NCBI RefSeq assembly: GCF_000297775.1
Contig: NZ_JH815513.1
Coordinates: forward strand, 229,207 to 293,206
Length of the DNA: 64,000 bases
Origin: Sutterella wadsworthensis 2_1_59BFAA
Lineage (GTDB): Bacteria; Pseudomonadota; Gammaproteobacteria; Burkholderiales; Burkholderiaceae_F
Reading direction: 5' to 3'
The notes below the pieces were generated by a model. The model was not told the DNA's origin. It saw only the letters and a program-made list of their open reading frames with translations, and made no database searches. Each line of letters opens with the position of its first letter. The stretch's first letter is position 1. The translations under genes and the position numbers were made by a program. Positions 48,819-57,437 of this stretch are shown here, one piece after another.

Positions 48819-48909
48819 GGAAGGGTGGCAGAGTGGTTGAATGTACCGCCCTGGAAAGGCGGCATACGGAAATTCCGTATCGAGGGTTCGAATCCCTCCC
48901 CTTCCGCCA
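48819..48909 (+). tRNA. tRNA-Ser(GGA)
   Basis: 91 bases including encoded CCA. Acceptor GGAAGGG/CCCTTCC with discriminator G, anticodon arm CCGCC-CTGGAAA-GGCGG (anticodon GGA), long variable arm TACGGAAATTCCGTA and T-arm GAGGG-TTCGAAT-CCCTC. All features of a class II serine tRNA are intact. Confidence 0.97.
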
Positions 48910-48917
48910 GAATTCGA

Positions 48918-48949
48918 AAGGCAGAAAGCTTCGGCTTTCTGCCTTTTTT
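48918..48949 (+). terminator. Terminator after tRNA-Ser
   Basis: Stem AAGGCAGAAAGC, loop TTCG, perfect complement, T-run. Confidence 0.88.
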
Positions 48950-49138
48950 GCTATTGGGCTCTGGCCGCGCACGCCTGCGCCGTCCGAGCCTGAATCCTCC
49001 CGGCAAACAAGGGAAGCTCTTCAAAAGTACCCTGAACAATCGTTTGCATAGAAATTTAGCCTGTGTAATAGACAAAAGTTCTCGGGGCGCAAAGTTAAAG
49101 AGGGCTTTTGAAGAGCTTCCCAAGCTTCCCGAACAGCC

Positions 49139-49534
49139 ATGGCACTCTTTTTCAGAAAGCGCATCAAGATTCTTCCCGGCGTCACGCTCAACCTCTCCAA
49201 GTCGGGCGTCAGCGCCACGGTCGGCCGCAAGGGCGCGAGCGTCTCGGTCGGCAAGCGCGGCACCTACCTCAACGCTGGGCTGCCGGGCACGGGCATCTAC
49301 AGCCGCACCCGCCTCGACAAGCCTGCAGGCCGACGCCGCAGCGCAGGAAAGACGAACGCGGAGATCGAAGCGCCCGAGCAGACGGATCCCGTGACGGAAA
49401 GCGCCGCCGCGCCCGAGGCGCCCGCCCGTGCGCCAGGCGGTCTTAAGTCCGCCGTCGCGCTTCTCAAGTGCATCGCGCTCCTCGCCTTCATCGGCCTCTG
49501 CCTTGCGGGCATCTGGAGCCTTCTCGCCGACTGA
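49139..49534 (+). CDS. DUF4236 protein with C-terminal membrane helix
   Basis: 131 residues. The first 55 residues are the DUF4236 domain: FFRKRIKILPGVTLNLSKSG, VSATVGRKGASVSVGKRGTY, LNAGLPGTGIYSRTRL. After a Pro/Glu-rich linker comes one membrane segment (VALLKCIALLAFIGLCLAGI). DUF4236 is widespread but its function is unknown. First chromosomal gene after the tRNA. Confidence 0.85.
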   Translation: MALFFRKRIKILPGVTLNLSKSGVSATVGRKGASVSVGKRGTYLNAGLPGTGIYSRTRLDKPAGRRRSAGKTNAEIEAPEQTDPVTESAAAPEAPARAPGGLKSAVALLKCIALLAFIGLCLAGIWSLLAD

Positions 49535-49684
49535 GTCCCGTCCGACACGGTTCCGTCATCATTTCCTCCTCGCGGTCATCATCAATTCACGAAGCCGACA
49601 CGGGATCGTCAAATCGAATTCCTAGACTTTGCTCCATCCGAAGGCCCGGCGCCTTCGGACCATTGTTTGTTGAAGGAATTCATT

Positions 49685-51436
49685 GTGAAAATCAAGACCG
49701 CGACCGCTGCCGTCTCCGCAGCGCTTCTCTCCCTCATTGCCGCCGGCCAGGCCGGCGCCGCCCAGATCTATCCCGTCGATCAGGCCCGCTTCATGACGAA
49801 CGCCCGCTTCGACTTCAAGATCGAGCTTGACAAGAGCCTCGCCCGCAAGGACGTCACCGTTCAGATCAACGGTGCCGACTACTCCAAGACGCTCTCCGGC
49901 AAGGAAGTCTGGATGGAGAAGGAGGATAACGTCCACGGTTCCGCCCTCGTCGTCCGCGACGTCGAGATCAAGAAGCCCGGCCGCTACGAAGTCATCGTCA
50001 AGAGCCCCGAAGGCGAAATGCGCGCCAACTGGGACATCTACACGACGCCAGAAAAGCCGGTTGCCAAGAACGTCATCATTCTTCTTGCCGACGGCCTCTC
50101 CGTCGGTCACCGCACCGCCGCCCGCATCCTCTCCAAGGGCGTGACGAACGGCATGTACAACGCTCCGCTCGCCATGGACGACATGCCGCACATGGCTCTT
50201 CTCGGCACGAGCTCCGTCGACACGATCGCCGCCGACAGCGCCAACACCGCCTCCGCCTACATGACGGGCCACAAGTCGAGCGTCAACGCCCTCGGCGTCT
50301 ACGCCGACCGCACCCAGGCCAGCCAGGACGATCCGAAGCAGGAGACGATCGCCGAGCTTCTGCGCCGCAAGACCAACAAGGCCATCGGCGTCGTGAGCGA
50401 CGCCGAGATCGAGGACGCCACGCCCGCCTCCGTCGTCTCCCACACCCGCCGCCGCGCCGACAAGGCCGACATCGTCGGGATGTTCTACAACGTCAAGCCC
50501 GAGGTCATCCTCGGCGGCGGCTCCGCCTACTTCCTCCCGAAGGAAACCGCCGGCTCCAAGCGCAAGGACAGCATCAACTACATCCAGAAGTTCGGCGACG
50601 CCGGCTACAAGCTCGTCACGGACCGCACGGAAATGCTCAGCGCCGTCTCCGGCCAGACGCCCGACCGCCTGCTCGGCCTCTTTCACACCGGCAACATGGA
50701 CGGCTGGGTCGACCGCCACCAGTGGAAGGGCAACACCGTCAAGAAGTTCCCGAACCAGCCTGATCTGACCGAATCCTTCGACGCCGCCGTCAAAGTGCTC
50801 GAGAAGAACAAGGACGGCTTCTTCCTGACGCTCGAGGCGGGCCTCGTGGACAAGTACTCCCACCCGCTCGCCTGGACCCGCTCCGTGGGCGACACGATCG
50901 CCTTCGACAAGGTGGTCGAGCGCGCCAAGGCCTCCTGCGCCAAGAACCCCGACACGCTGCTCATCGTGACGGGCGACCACACGCACTCGATCTCCGTCGC
51001 CGGCACGGTGGACGACAACAAGCCGGGCAAGGACATGCGCGAAAAGGTGGGCGTCTATGCCGACGCCGGCTACCCGAACTACGAGGACAAGGACAAGGAC
51101 GGCTTCCCCGACAACTTCCACCCCTCCAAGCGTCTTGCCGTCTTCTTCGGTGCCCACCCCGACTACTACGAAACGTACCGCTCCTATCCTGACGCCACCT
51201 TCAACCCGGCCGTCAAGAACGAAAAGGGCGAATACGTCGCCGACGCCAGGTACAAGGACGTCGAGGGCGGCCACTTCGTCGAGGGCAACCTCCCGCGAAA
51301 CGAAAGCCAGGGCGTGCACACGGTCGACGATCTGGTCGTGACCGCCCAGGGTCCGAACGCCGAACAGATCCGCGGCTTCATGAACTCCACGGAAGTCTTC
51401 CGCGTGATGGCCGAAGCGCTTGCCCTCGGCAAGTAA
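49685..51436 (+). CDS. Alkaline phosphatase (PhoA family), exported
   Basis: 583 residues from a GTG at 49685 (AAGGA eight bases upstream); signal peptide KIKTATAAVSAALLSLIAAG to AGAA. Metal and active-site motifs: VIILLADGLSVGHRTAARIL (first Asp), the nucleophile Ser in IAADSANTASAYMTGHKSSV, EAGLVDKYSHPLAWTRSVGD and VTGDHTHSISV. The sequence is longer than E. coli PhoA and has an N-terminal extra domain (ARFDFKIELDKSLARKDVTV). It releases phosphate in the periplasm with zinc and magnesium. Likely monocistronic, with a strong terminator. Confidence 0.92.
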   Translation: MKIKTATAAVSAALLSLIAAGQAGAAQIYPVDQARFMTNARFDFKIELDKSLARKDVTVQINGADYSKTLSGKEVWMEKEDNVHGSALVVRDVEIKKPGRYEVIVKSPEGEMRANWDIYTTPEKPVAKNVIILLADGLSVGHRTAARILSKGVTNGMYNAPLAMDDMPHMALLGTSSVDTIAADSANTASAYMTGHKSSVNALGVYADRTQASQDDPKQETIAELLRRKTNKAIGVVSDAEIEDATPASVVSHTRRRADKADIVGMFYNVKPEVILGGGSAYFLPKETAGSKRKDSINYIQKFGDAGYKLVTDRTEMLSAVSGQTPDRLLGLFHTGNMDGWVDRHQWKGNTVKKFPNQPDLTESFDAAVKVLEKNKDGFFLTLEAGLVDKYSHPLAWTRSVGDTIAFDKVVERAKASCAKNPDTLLIVTGDHTHSISVAGTVDDNKPGKDMREKVGVYADAGYPNYEDKDKDGFPDNFHPSKRLAVFFGAHPDYYETYRSYPDATFNPAVKNEKGEYVADARYKDVEGGHFVEGNLPRNESQGVHTVDDLVVTAQGPNAEQIRGFMNSTEVFRVMAEALALGK

Positions 51437-51465
51437 CGGTCACAAGGCCCCTCGCAGGGCCCCGC

Positions 51466-51506
51466 GCCGGAGGCGCGGCTCCCACGGGAGTCCGCCTCCG
51501 GCCTTT
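51466..51506 (+). terminator. Terminator after alkaline phosphatase
   Basis: Long stem GCCGGAGGCG...CGCCTCCGGC with inner CTCC/GGAG pairing, then CTTTTC. Confidence 0.75.
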
Positions 51507-51536
51507 TCAATTTTCAGAAACGAGACGCCACCCATC

Positions 51537-51977
51537 ATGCAGCGCCGCCAATTCGTCAAATGCCTTCTTGGGACCCCGCTCCTTGTGGCCGTCCCTGCAT
51601 TCGCCGCCGTCCCAGAACTCAGGTTTGAGGAGATGTACGCGGGCAACTCCGTCCTCGGCCTTCAGTTCTCCGAAAAGCTCAAGTCGCTCTCGGGCAAGCG
51701 GATCCGCATCCGCGGCTTCATGGCTCCGCCGCTCAAGGCCGAAGCCGCCTTCCTCATCCTCACGAAGGAGCCCGTGAGCCTGTGCCCCTTCTGCAACTCC
51801 GATCAGGACTGGCCCGACAGCATCATCCTCGTGAGGCTCGCGAGCGAGCAGGCCTTCGTGCAGAACAACCGCCTCATCGAGGTGACGGGACGGCTCGAAA
51901 CGGGCAGCGAGACCGATCCCGAAACGGGATTCGTGAGCCTCGTGCGGCTCGCCGACGCAAAGTACGAGGTGATCTGA
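51537..51977 (+). CDS. Exported DUF3299-like protein
   Basis: 146 residues from ATG 51537. The start MQRRQFVKCLLGTPLLVAVP has a Tat-like RRxFxK motif followed by a hydrophobic segment and AFA cleavage site. The body (LSGKRIRIRGFMAPPLKAEA, FLILTKEPVSLCPFCNSDQD) is OB-like with a Cys pair SLCPFCN that could bind metal. Such proteins often sit beside ABC/FtsX-type exporters, as here. Its stop overlaps the ATPase start by one base (TGATG). Confidence 0.65.
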   Translation: MQRRQFVKCLLGTPLLVAVPAFAAVPELRFEEMYAGNSVLGLQFSEKLKSLSGKRIRIRGFMAPPLKAEAAFLILTKEPVSLCPFCNSDQDWPDSIILVRLASEQAFVQNNRLIEVTGRLETGSETDPETGFVSLVRLADAKYEVI

Positions 51978-52654
51978 TGACGGACACGCTCAAGCTTGAA
52001 GGCGTCGGACTCGACGTTCGCGACGGCTCCTCCCTGCGCACGCTCCTCGAGATCGACGAGTTCTGCCTCGAACCCGGTGAAATGATCGCCGTGCGCGGCG
52101 CAAGCGGCGCGGGCAAGACCACCTTCCTCAAGCTCGTCTCGGGCATTCTTCTCCCGACGAGGGGCCGCGTGCTCTACGGCGACACCGAGGTCTCCGCACT
52201 CTCCGAACCCAGGCGCGACCGCTGGCGCGGCCGGCACGTCGGCTTCCTCTTTCAGGACTTCCGCCTCTTCGACGGCCTCACGGCCCTCGAAAACGTCCTG
52301 CTCCCCTTCACGTTCTGCTCGCGCACCGTATCCAACACCCAGCGTCGCGACGCGACGGACCTCCTCAAGTTGCACGGAGTCAATCCCGACACGCGCTCCG
52401 AACTCCTCTCGAGAGGCGAGATGCAGCGCACGGCGCTCGTGCGCGTGCTGATGCAGTCTCCCTCGATCATCCTCGCGGACGAACCCACCGCAAGCCTCGA
52501 CGCCAACCGTGCAGGTCATGCGGTCGACGCACTCATCTCCGCCGCAGGCTCGCTCGGCGCCTCCCTCGTGCTCGTAAGCCACGACGAGCGCGTGCTCGGC
52601 CACTTCGAGCGCCACCTCACGCTCGCCGACGGCCGACTCACCCCAAGGATCTGA
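51977..52654 (+). CDS. ABC transporter ATPase, LolD/MacB-type
   Basis: 225 residues from ATG 51977. Walker A VRGASGAGKTTFLKLVSG, Q-loop in GFLFQDFRLFDGL, a non-canonical signature LSRGEMQRTAL (usually LSGGQ), Walker B SIILADEPTASLD, and the H-loop VLVSHDERVL. The subfamily powers FtsX-like permeases that move lipids, peptides or act as mechanotransmitters. Confidence 0.9.
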   Translation: MTDTLKLEGVGLDVRDGSSLRTLLEIDEFCLEPGEMIAVRGASGAGKTTFLKLVSGILLPTRGRVLYGDTEVSALSEPRRDRWRGRHVGFLFQDFRLFDGLTALENVLLPFTFCSRTVSNTQRRDATDLLKLHGVNPDTRSELLSRGEMQRTALVRVLMQSPSIILADEPTASLDANRAGHAVDALISAAGSLGASLVLVSHDERVLGHFERHLTLADGRLTPRI

Positions 52655-52657
52655 TCC

Positions 52658-53953
52658 ATGAACGTCCTCATGCTTCTTAGGAGCGAGCTGCGCAGAAGCG
52701 CCGCCGTGCTCGCAGGCATCGCCGCCGTCCTCGCACTCTCGCTCTCGATCTCGATTGCGACCGGCATGACCGACAGGATGCTGAGGCACGCCTCGGCCCA
52801 GGCCGCCGACCGGTTCGATCTTCTCATCGGAGCCAAGGCCAGCCCCTCGTCCCTTCTGCTCGGCGCCGTCTTCCTGCGTGACGAACCCCTTCCCCTCGTG
52901 CCACTCTCCGTCATGAAGGACCTTGACGAAAGGCACGGCGTCAAGTGGGCAGCCCCCGTCGCATTCGGCGACAGGGCGGGAGACTCTCCCATCGTCGGCA
53001 CGACAACGTCGCTCGTCACCTTCGGCGGCACGGTCAGGCCCGCCGAGGGACGCCTCTTCAAGGCGCCCTTCGAGGCCGTCGTCGGCGCCTCGGCCCCCTA
53101 CCGCATCGGCGACGAAATCGTACCCATGCACGGCAGGACGCCCGGCGCAGGACACGCGCACGACCACGGACGCCTCAAGGTCGTGGGCAGGATGCCCGAA
53201 AGCGGCACGCCCTGGGACCGCGCCGTCATGATTCCGATCGAGGCCGTCTGGGCCACGCACTCGATGACGGTGCACGACGAACTCGAGCGCGCCCACGGTT
53301 ACAACCACGAAGAAGAAGAAGACGGAACGGAGCATGAATATGCGCATGAAGAAGGGCACGGCCGACTGCTCGGCGTCTTCTCCGAACACGACTTCGAGAC
53401 GCTTCCCGGCGTCTCCGCCGTCGTCGTCAAGCCCGCCTCGTTCGCCGATGCCTACAGGCTGCGCCAGCAGCAGTCGCAGCGCACGCTCTCCGGCCCCGAC
53501 CGCACGTCGGTCAACCTGATGGGCGTCTTCTCTGGCGAGGTGCTCGTCTCGCTCCACTCGCTTTTGGGCGGCGCGAGCGAGGCCGTGACGATCACGGCCC
53601 GCCTCACGCTTCTCACGGCGCTCGCCGCCACGCTCATCATGGGCGTGCTTCTCGGTGAGCTCCGCAGGCCCGCCCTCGAGCAGCTCCGCGTACTCGGCGC
53701 CCCGCAGCGCTACATCATGAGCCTCGTCTGGTGCATCGTCATGACGGTCGTCGCTGCGGGGACCGCGGGCGGCCTCGTCCTCGGCTTCATCGGCGCGGAG
53801 GCGGCCGCGCATCTGCTTGCCGCCGAAACGGGCGTTGCCATGTCGCCCGCCATGGGCTCGCCCGAACTTCTCGCCGCCGCGGCCACGCTCCTTGCGGGTT
53901 CGTTCTGCGCCCTCATTCCCGCATGGCTCGCGGGGAGGCGCCCCATCCGCTGA
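52658..53953 (+). CDS. FtsX-like permease with histidine-rich loop
   Basis: 431 residues. First membrane helix at 14-36 (AVLAGIAAVLALSLSISIAT), a large periplasmic domain, then three C-terminal helices (LTLLTALAATLIMGVLLGEL, IVMTVVAAGTAGGLVLGFIG, LAAAATLLAGSFCALIPAWL), the MacB/FtsX layout. The periplasmic domain contains His/Glu-rich stretches (TPGAGHAHDHGRLKV and HGYNHEEEEDGTEHEYAHEE), strongly suggesting metal binding. Pairs with the ATPase three bases upstream. Substrate unknown. Confidence 0.85.
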   Translation: MNVLMLLRSELRRSAAVLAGIAAVLALSLSISIATGMTDRMLRHASAQAADRFDLLIGAKASPSSLLLGAVFLRDEPLPLVPLSVMKDLDERHGVKWAAPVAFGDRAGDSPIVGTTTSLVTFGGTVRPAEGRLFKAPFEAVVGASAPYRIGDEIVPMHGRTPGAGHAHDHGRLKVVGRMPESGTPWDRAVMIPIEAVWATHSMTVHDELERAHGYNHEEEEDGTEHEYAHEEGHGRLLGVFSEHDFETLPGVSAVVVKPASFADAYRLRQQQSQRTLSGPDRTSVNLMGVFSGEVLVSLHSLLGGASEAVTITARLTLLTALAATLIMGVLLGELRRPALEQLRVLGAPQRYIMSLVWCIVMTVVAAGTAGGLVLGFIGAEAAAHLLAAETGVAMSPAMGSPELLAAAATLLAGSFCALIPAWLAGRRPIR

Positions 53954-54242
53954 GCGCTTCGCTCCGAGCCCTCTCAGAGCGCCCGTCTCCTTCGAAGAGA
54001 CGGGCGCTCGTCGCATCGGGCGTCCGAAGACAATCCGTCATCGAAAATTCACGCAAGCGTCTTCAAGATGTCAACGCACGGTCACGGCGCCGTCATGCGG
54101 CCCTGAAAGAATCCGTCCTGCAGGCTCAAGGGAATCCGGGAAAAGCTCAGACCCGAAGCCCTGAAGTCCCGGATCGGGACCGTCGTTGAACAGGGCCTGC
54201 TCTGCACAGTTCATGCAGATGTTGTTTTGTGAAAGGAAAATC
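53954..54242 (+). other. Gap with a strong hairpin, no gene
   Basis: The 289-base gap after the permease holds a 12-base stem (AGCGCCCGTCTC against GAGACGGGCGCT, 53974-54008 region) without a T-run; it may end the transporter operon. The rest has no supported gene. AAAGGA before 54243 is the ribosome site of the next gene. Confidence 0.5.
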
Positions 54243-55355
54243 ATGACTCAGATCTCCCGCCGCTCGCTCTTCGGCGCCGCCGCTGCGGCCTCCGTTCTCC
54301 CCGTCGCGGGCGGCCTCGCCGCCTTCAGCCCGATCGCAGCCGCTGCCGCCGCACCCAAAAAGGCCCGCACCATTGTCGAAATCGCCGCCATGTCCCCGGT
54401 CGACATGGCCCGCGAGAGCGACGTCGTCCAGACCTCGTACGAAATCATCCGCGCGGCCGCCGGCCGTCTGCGCGATCCCGAACTCAGGAAGGCCGTCCTC
54501 TCCATCATCGAGAACCCGGCTCCTACGATCGCCTCCGCCGACCAGAGCGCCGTGCTCGCCGCCCTCAAGAAGGAGGGCCTGATCGCCGCCGGCCGCACGT
54601 CCGTCTTTCCGAAGTTCTCCGACACCACCCGCTCGCCGCAGCCCACCTGGAGCGCGCCGGGCTCCGGTTACGGCAGCCACCATGCCTATCCGGGCGGCCT
54701 CTGCACCCACGTCGCCCTCAACGTCGTCTCCGCCGAATCCCTCGTCGCCGCCTACAACAACATCGACGGCCTCAAGCTCGACTTCGACCACGCCGTCGGC
54801 GGTGAAATCCTGCACGACCTGCACAAGCCCTGGGTCTTCCAGTGGGAGGCTGACAATGCCTGCCGCAAGGAGGAGGCCCTCGCAGGCACGGGCGAACACC
54901 ACGTACTCAGCATCGCCGAGTCCATCAAGCGCGGCCTGCCCGCCGAATTCGTCGTTGCCCAGGCCTGCGCCCACGAGCATCCGGGCAGCGCCTCCGGCGA
55001 AGCCCAGGTCGTCGGCTGGCTCCGCGCCGCCGCGATCATCGCGGGCGTCGACCCCGTCAAGGCCGGCCTCATCGCCGCCGACGGCAAGACCCTGCCGCTG
55101 CCGCGCCGCATCGAGGGCTGGGTCGTACACCTCGCCGACCACGACTGGATCATCTCCGTGCCCGCCTGCCAGTGGGTCGTCAAGGCCCTTCGAAACCTCG
55201 CTGAGAAGAAGTGGGGCGTGCGCGATGAAAAGACCTTCAACGCGCTGCGCAACTACGTGCTCTGCAACCTGACCGCCATGCGCCTCTACGGCATCCTGTC
55301 GGCTCAGGGCGAGGAGGCCTTCGCCGCCGACGTCGCCCGCGTAGTCAAGGCCTGA
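54243..55355 (+). CDS. Tat-exported HD-domain-like hydrolase
   Basis: 370 residues from ATG 54243 (AAAGGA upstream). Tat signal MTQISRRSLFGAAAAASVLP. The mature part carries an HD-like set: AYPGGLCTHVALNVVSAESL (His), FDHAVGGEILHDLHKPWVF (His-Asp), QACAHEHPGSASGEAQVVGW and LADHDWII, in the order H...HD...H...D of metal-dependent phosphohydrolases. No substrate can be named. A predicted periplasmic HD enzyme is unusual because most act in the cytoplasm. Confidence 0.65.
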   Translation: MTQISRRSLFGAAAAASVLPVAGGLAAFSPIAAAAAAPKKARTIVEIAAMSPVDMARESDVVQTSYEIIRAAAGRLRDPELRKAVLSIIENPAPTIASADQSAVLAALKKEGLIAAGRTSVFPKFSDTTRSPQPTWSAPGSGYGSHHAYPGGLCTHVALNVVSAESLVAAYNNIDGLKLDFDHAVGGEILHDLHKPWVFQWEADNACRKEEALAGTGEHHVLSIAESIKRGLPAEFVVAQACAHEHPGSASGEAQVVGWLRAAAIIAGVDPVKAGLIAADGKTLPLPRRIEGWVVHLADHDWIISVPACQWVVKALRNLAEKKWGVRDEKTFNALRNYVLCNLTAMRLYGILSAQGEEAFAADVARVVKA

Positions 55356-55407
55356 TCCGCACAAGACGCCCGAACGACCGTGCGTTTCGCACAAGTCGAC
55401 TTATGAA

Positions 55408-55444
55408 AAAGCCGCACCAGACGAGAAAAGCCCGGTGCGGCTTT
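55408..55444 (+). terminator. Terminator after the HD-like gene
   Basis: AAAGCCGCACC / GGTGCGGCTTT stem with a 15-base loop. Confidence 0.7.
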
Positions 55445-55510
55445 CATCACATTTGGATGAGAACGACTAGAATGACGATCCCTGCAAGCACTCCAAGGAC
55501 TCTCCCCGCC

Positions 55511-56209
55511 ATGACCGCCTTCCGCCCCGTTCCCGCCACCGGCTTCATGCCGCTTGCCGCCGTGTTCGACCTCGACCACACGCTCATCGCGGGCGATGCC
55601 ACGATCGGCTGGACCGAGTATCTCTATGAAAGGGGCGTCGTAACCGATCCCGTCTTCCGCGAGATCAACGAACGCATGAAGGCCTCCTACCACGCGGGCA
55701 CGCTCGACATCGCCGCCTGGCTGCGCGAGGCGGTTCCCGCCTACTCGGGACTTGACGAGGCCGAGCGCAATGCGCTCGTCTCCGACTTCATCGAGGAGAA
55801 GATCCGTCCCATCGCCTATCCGCAGGGCTTTGAGACGATCCGCGCCGCGAAGGCCGCGGGCATGCTTACGCTCATCATCTCCGCCTCCAACGCCTTCTTC
55901 GTGAAGCCCATCGCCGAACGCGTCTTCGGCGTCGACGTCGCGCTCGGCACCGAGCTCGTCGTCAGGAACGGCCGCATCACGCCCGAGCTCTCGGGCACGC
56001 CCACCTTCCGCGAGGGCAAGGTCGTGCGCCTTTGCGCCGCACTCGAGCACAGGGGGCTGCGCCCCGCCGAGACGGTCTTCTACACCGACAGCCGCAACGA
56101 CCTGCCGCTCGCGCTCGCCTCGGGCGACTGCGTGGCGGTCAACCCCGACCCCACGCTGCTCGAGGCCGCTCGCGAGAACGGATGGCTGGTGAACGCATGG
56201 AAGCTTTGA
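55511..56209 (+). CDS. HAD-superfamily phosphatase (SerB/HAD-IB type)
   Basis: 232 residues from ATG 55511 (AAGGA 11 bases before). HAD motifs: FDLDHTLIAGDAT (motif I), TLIISASN (motif II), the Lys region GTPTFREGKVVRL (III) and FYTDSRNDLPLALASGDCVA (IV). A helical cap lies between motifs I and II. The IB group includes phosphoserine phosphatase-like enzymes; the exact substrate is unknown. A start at 55547 is also possible. Confidence 0.88.
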   Translation: MTAFRPVPATGFMPLAAVFDLDHTLIAGDATIGWTEYLYERGVVTDPVFREINERMKASYHAGTLDIAAWLREAVPAYSGLDEAERNALVSDFIEEKIRPIAYPQGFETIRAAKAAGMLTLIISASNAFFVKPIAERVFGVDVALGTELVVRNGRITPELSGTPTFREGKVVRLCAALEHRGLRPAETVFYTDSRNDLPLALASGDCVAVNPDPTLLEAARENGWLVNAWKL

Positions 56210-56449
56210 GACGCCCTTGAGGCTTCTTCCGCCCCCGCCTTTTGCCGACAATTGGGCGGCTTTGATACGAAGGCGCGCGAATATTGGGGTATAGGACCTA
56301 TACGGTCTGAGCGGCGTACAAACTTGGGCGATTCGTCTCGCAGGGGGCCGAACACTTCGGCTATATTGCATCCTACGGACGAAGCGCCTTGCAGGAGGCG
56401 CTCCGGATCCGCAAAACGAACAGACAGAATCTCAAAGGACCGCCTTACC

Positions 56450-57205
56450 ATGATGTTCAAGAAAGTTTTCGCCGCTGCCGCCTCCGCCCTTGCCATCGCC
56501 GCCTTCGCCGGCAACGCCATGGCCCGCGACACGTTGCGCGTCGGCACCGAACCCACGTTCGCGCCGTTCGAATTCCTCGACACGAAGACCCAGGAGTTCT
56601 CCGGCTTCGACATCGACCTCATCAAGGCCGTCGCCGACAAGGCCGGCTACGACGTCAAGGTCATGAACATGGGCTTTGACGCCCTCATCCCGGCGCTCTC
56701 CGCCGGCACGATCGACGTGATCGCCTCGGGCATCTCCATCACCGAAGAACGTCAGAAGAAGGTCGACTTCACCTCCCCCTACTACCAGTCCGGCCTCTCC
56801 TATCTCGTCCGCAAGGCCGATGCTGAAAAGATCAAGACCTTCGCCGACCTCAAGGGCAAGACCCTCGCCGTGCAGATCGGCACGACGGGCGCCGCCTACG
56901 CCAAGAACGTCGAGGGCGCCCGCGTCTCCGCCTTCAACACGACGAGCGAGGCCTTCATGGACCTCAACGTCAAGAACGCCGACGCCGTCGTGCTTGACCG
57001 TCCGGTGCTCGCCTACTTCCTGAAGACGAAGCCGCGCGTTGCCAAGAACCTCCAGCTCTCCACCGAGATCGCCGACGCCGAACACTTCGGCTTCGCCGTG
57101 AAGAAGGGCAACGCCGAGCTCCTCCAGAAGCTCAACGCCGCCCTTGAAGAGCTCAAGAAGTCCGGCGAATTCGCCAAGATCGAGGACAAGTGGTTCGCCA
57201 AGTAA
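56450..57205 (+). CDS. Polar amino-acid ABC transporter, binding protein 1
   Basis: 251 residues with signal peptide (FKKVFAAAASALAIAAFAGN, AMA cleavage). SBP family 3 features: LRVGTEPTFAPFEFLDTKTQ, FSGFDIDLIKAVADKAGYDV, ISITEERQKKVDFTSPYYQS, LAVQIGTTGAAYAKNV and the closing GEFAKIEDKWFAK. Captures an amino acid in the periplasm and feeds the permease encoded at 58493. The 240 bases upstream hold no supported gene. Confidence 0.93.
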   Translation: MMFKKVFAAAASALAIAAFAGNAMARDTLRVGTEPTFAPFEFLDTKTQEFSGFDIDLIKAVADKAGYDVKVMNMGFDALIPALSAGTIDVIASGISITEERQKKVDFTSPYYQSGLSYLVRKADAEKIKTFADLKGKTLAVQIGTTGAAYAKNVEGARVSAFNTTSEAFMDLNVKNADAVVLDRPVLAYFLKTKPRVAKNLQLSTEIADAEHFGFAVKKGNAELLQKLNAALEELKKSGEFAKIEDKWFAK

Positions 57206-57437
57206 CCTCTCCTCACCAAAGTCCCCGTGCCGCGCCAGCCGCGCGGCGCGCGGGCCGGACTGACCAAAAACAGCACATCACCCGCAGTCCGACAACCTGA
57301 AACAGGCCGCCTGAAAAGAATTTCCAACGTCCGAAGCCGCATCCCCCTGCAGCCCAGGAACTCTCGGGCCGTTCACGCGAACGGTATTAAAACAGGGAGC
57401 ACCGCGCTCCCGCTACAAGCCCAGGAGGGCCTTACAA

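Noticed and set aside
49622..54016. Very long minus-strand frames (565 and 737 codons) opposite the phosphatase and transporter genes
   Set aside because: Low-complexity Val/Gly/Glu/Arg-rich translations typical of the antisense of GC-rich genes; the plus strand has clear motifs and ribosome sites.
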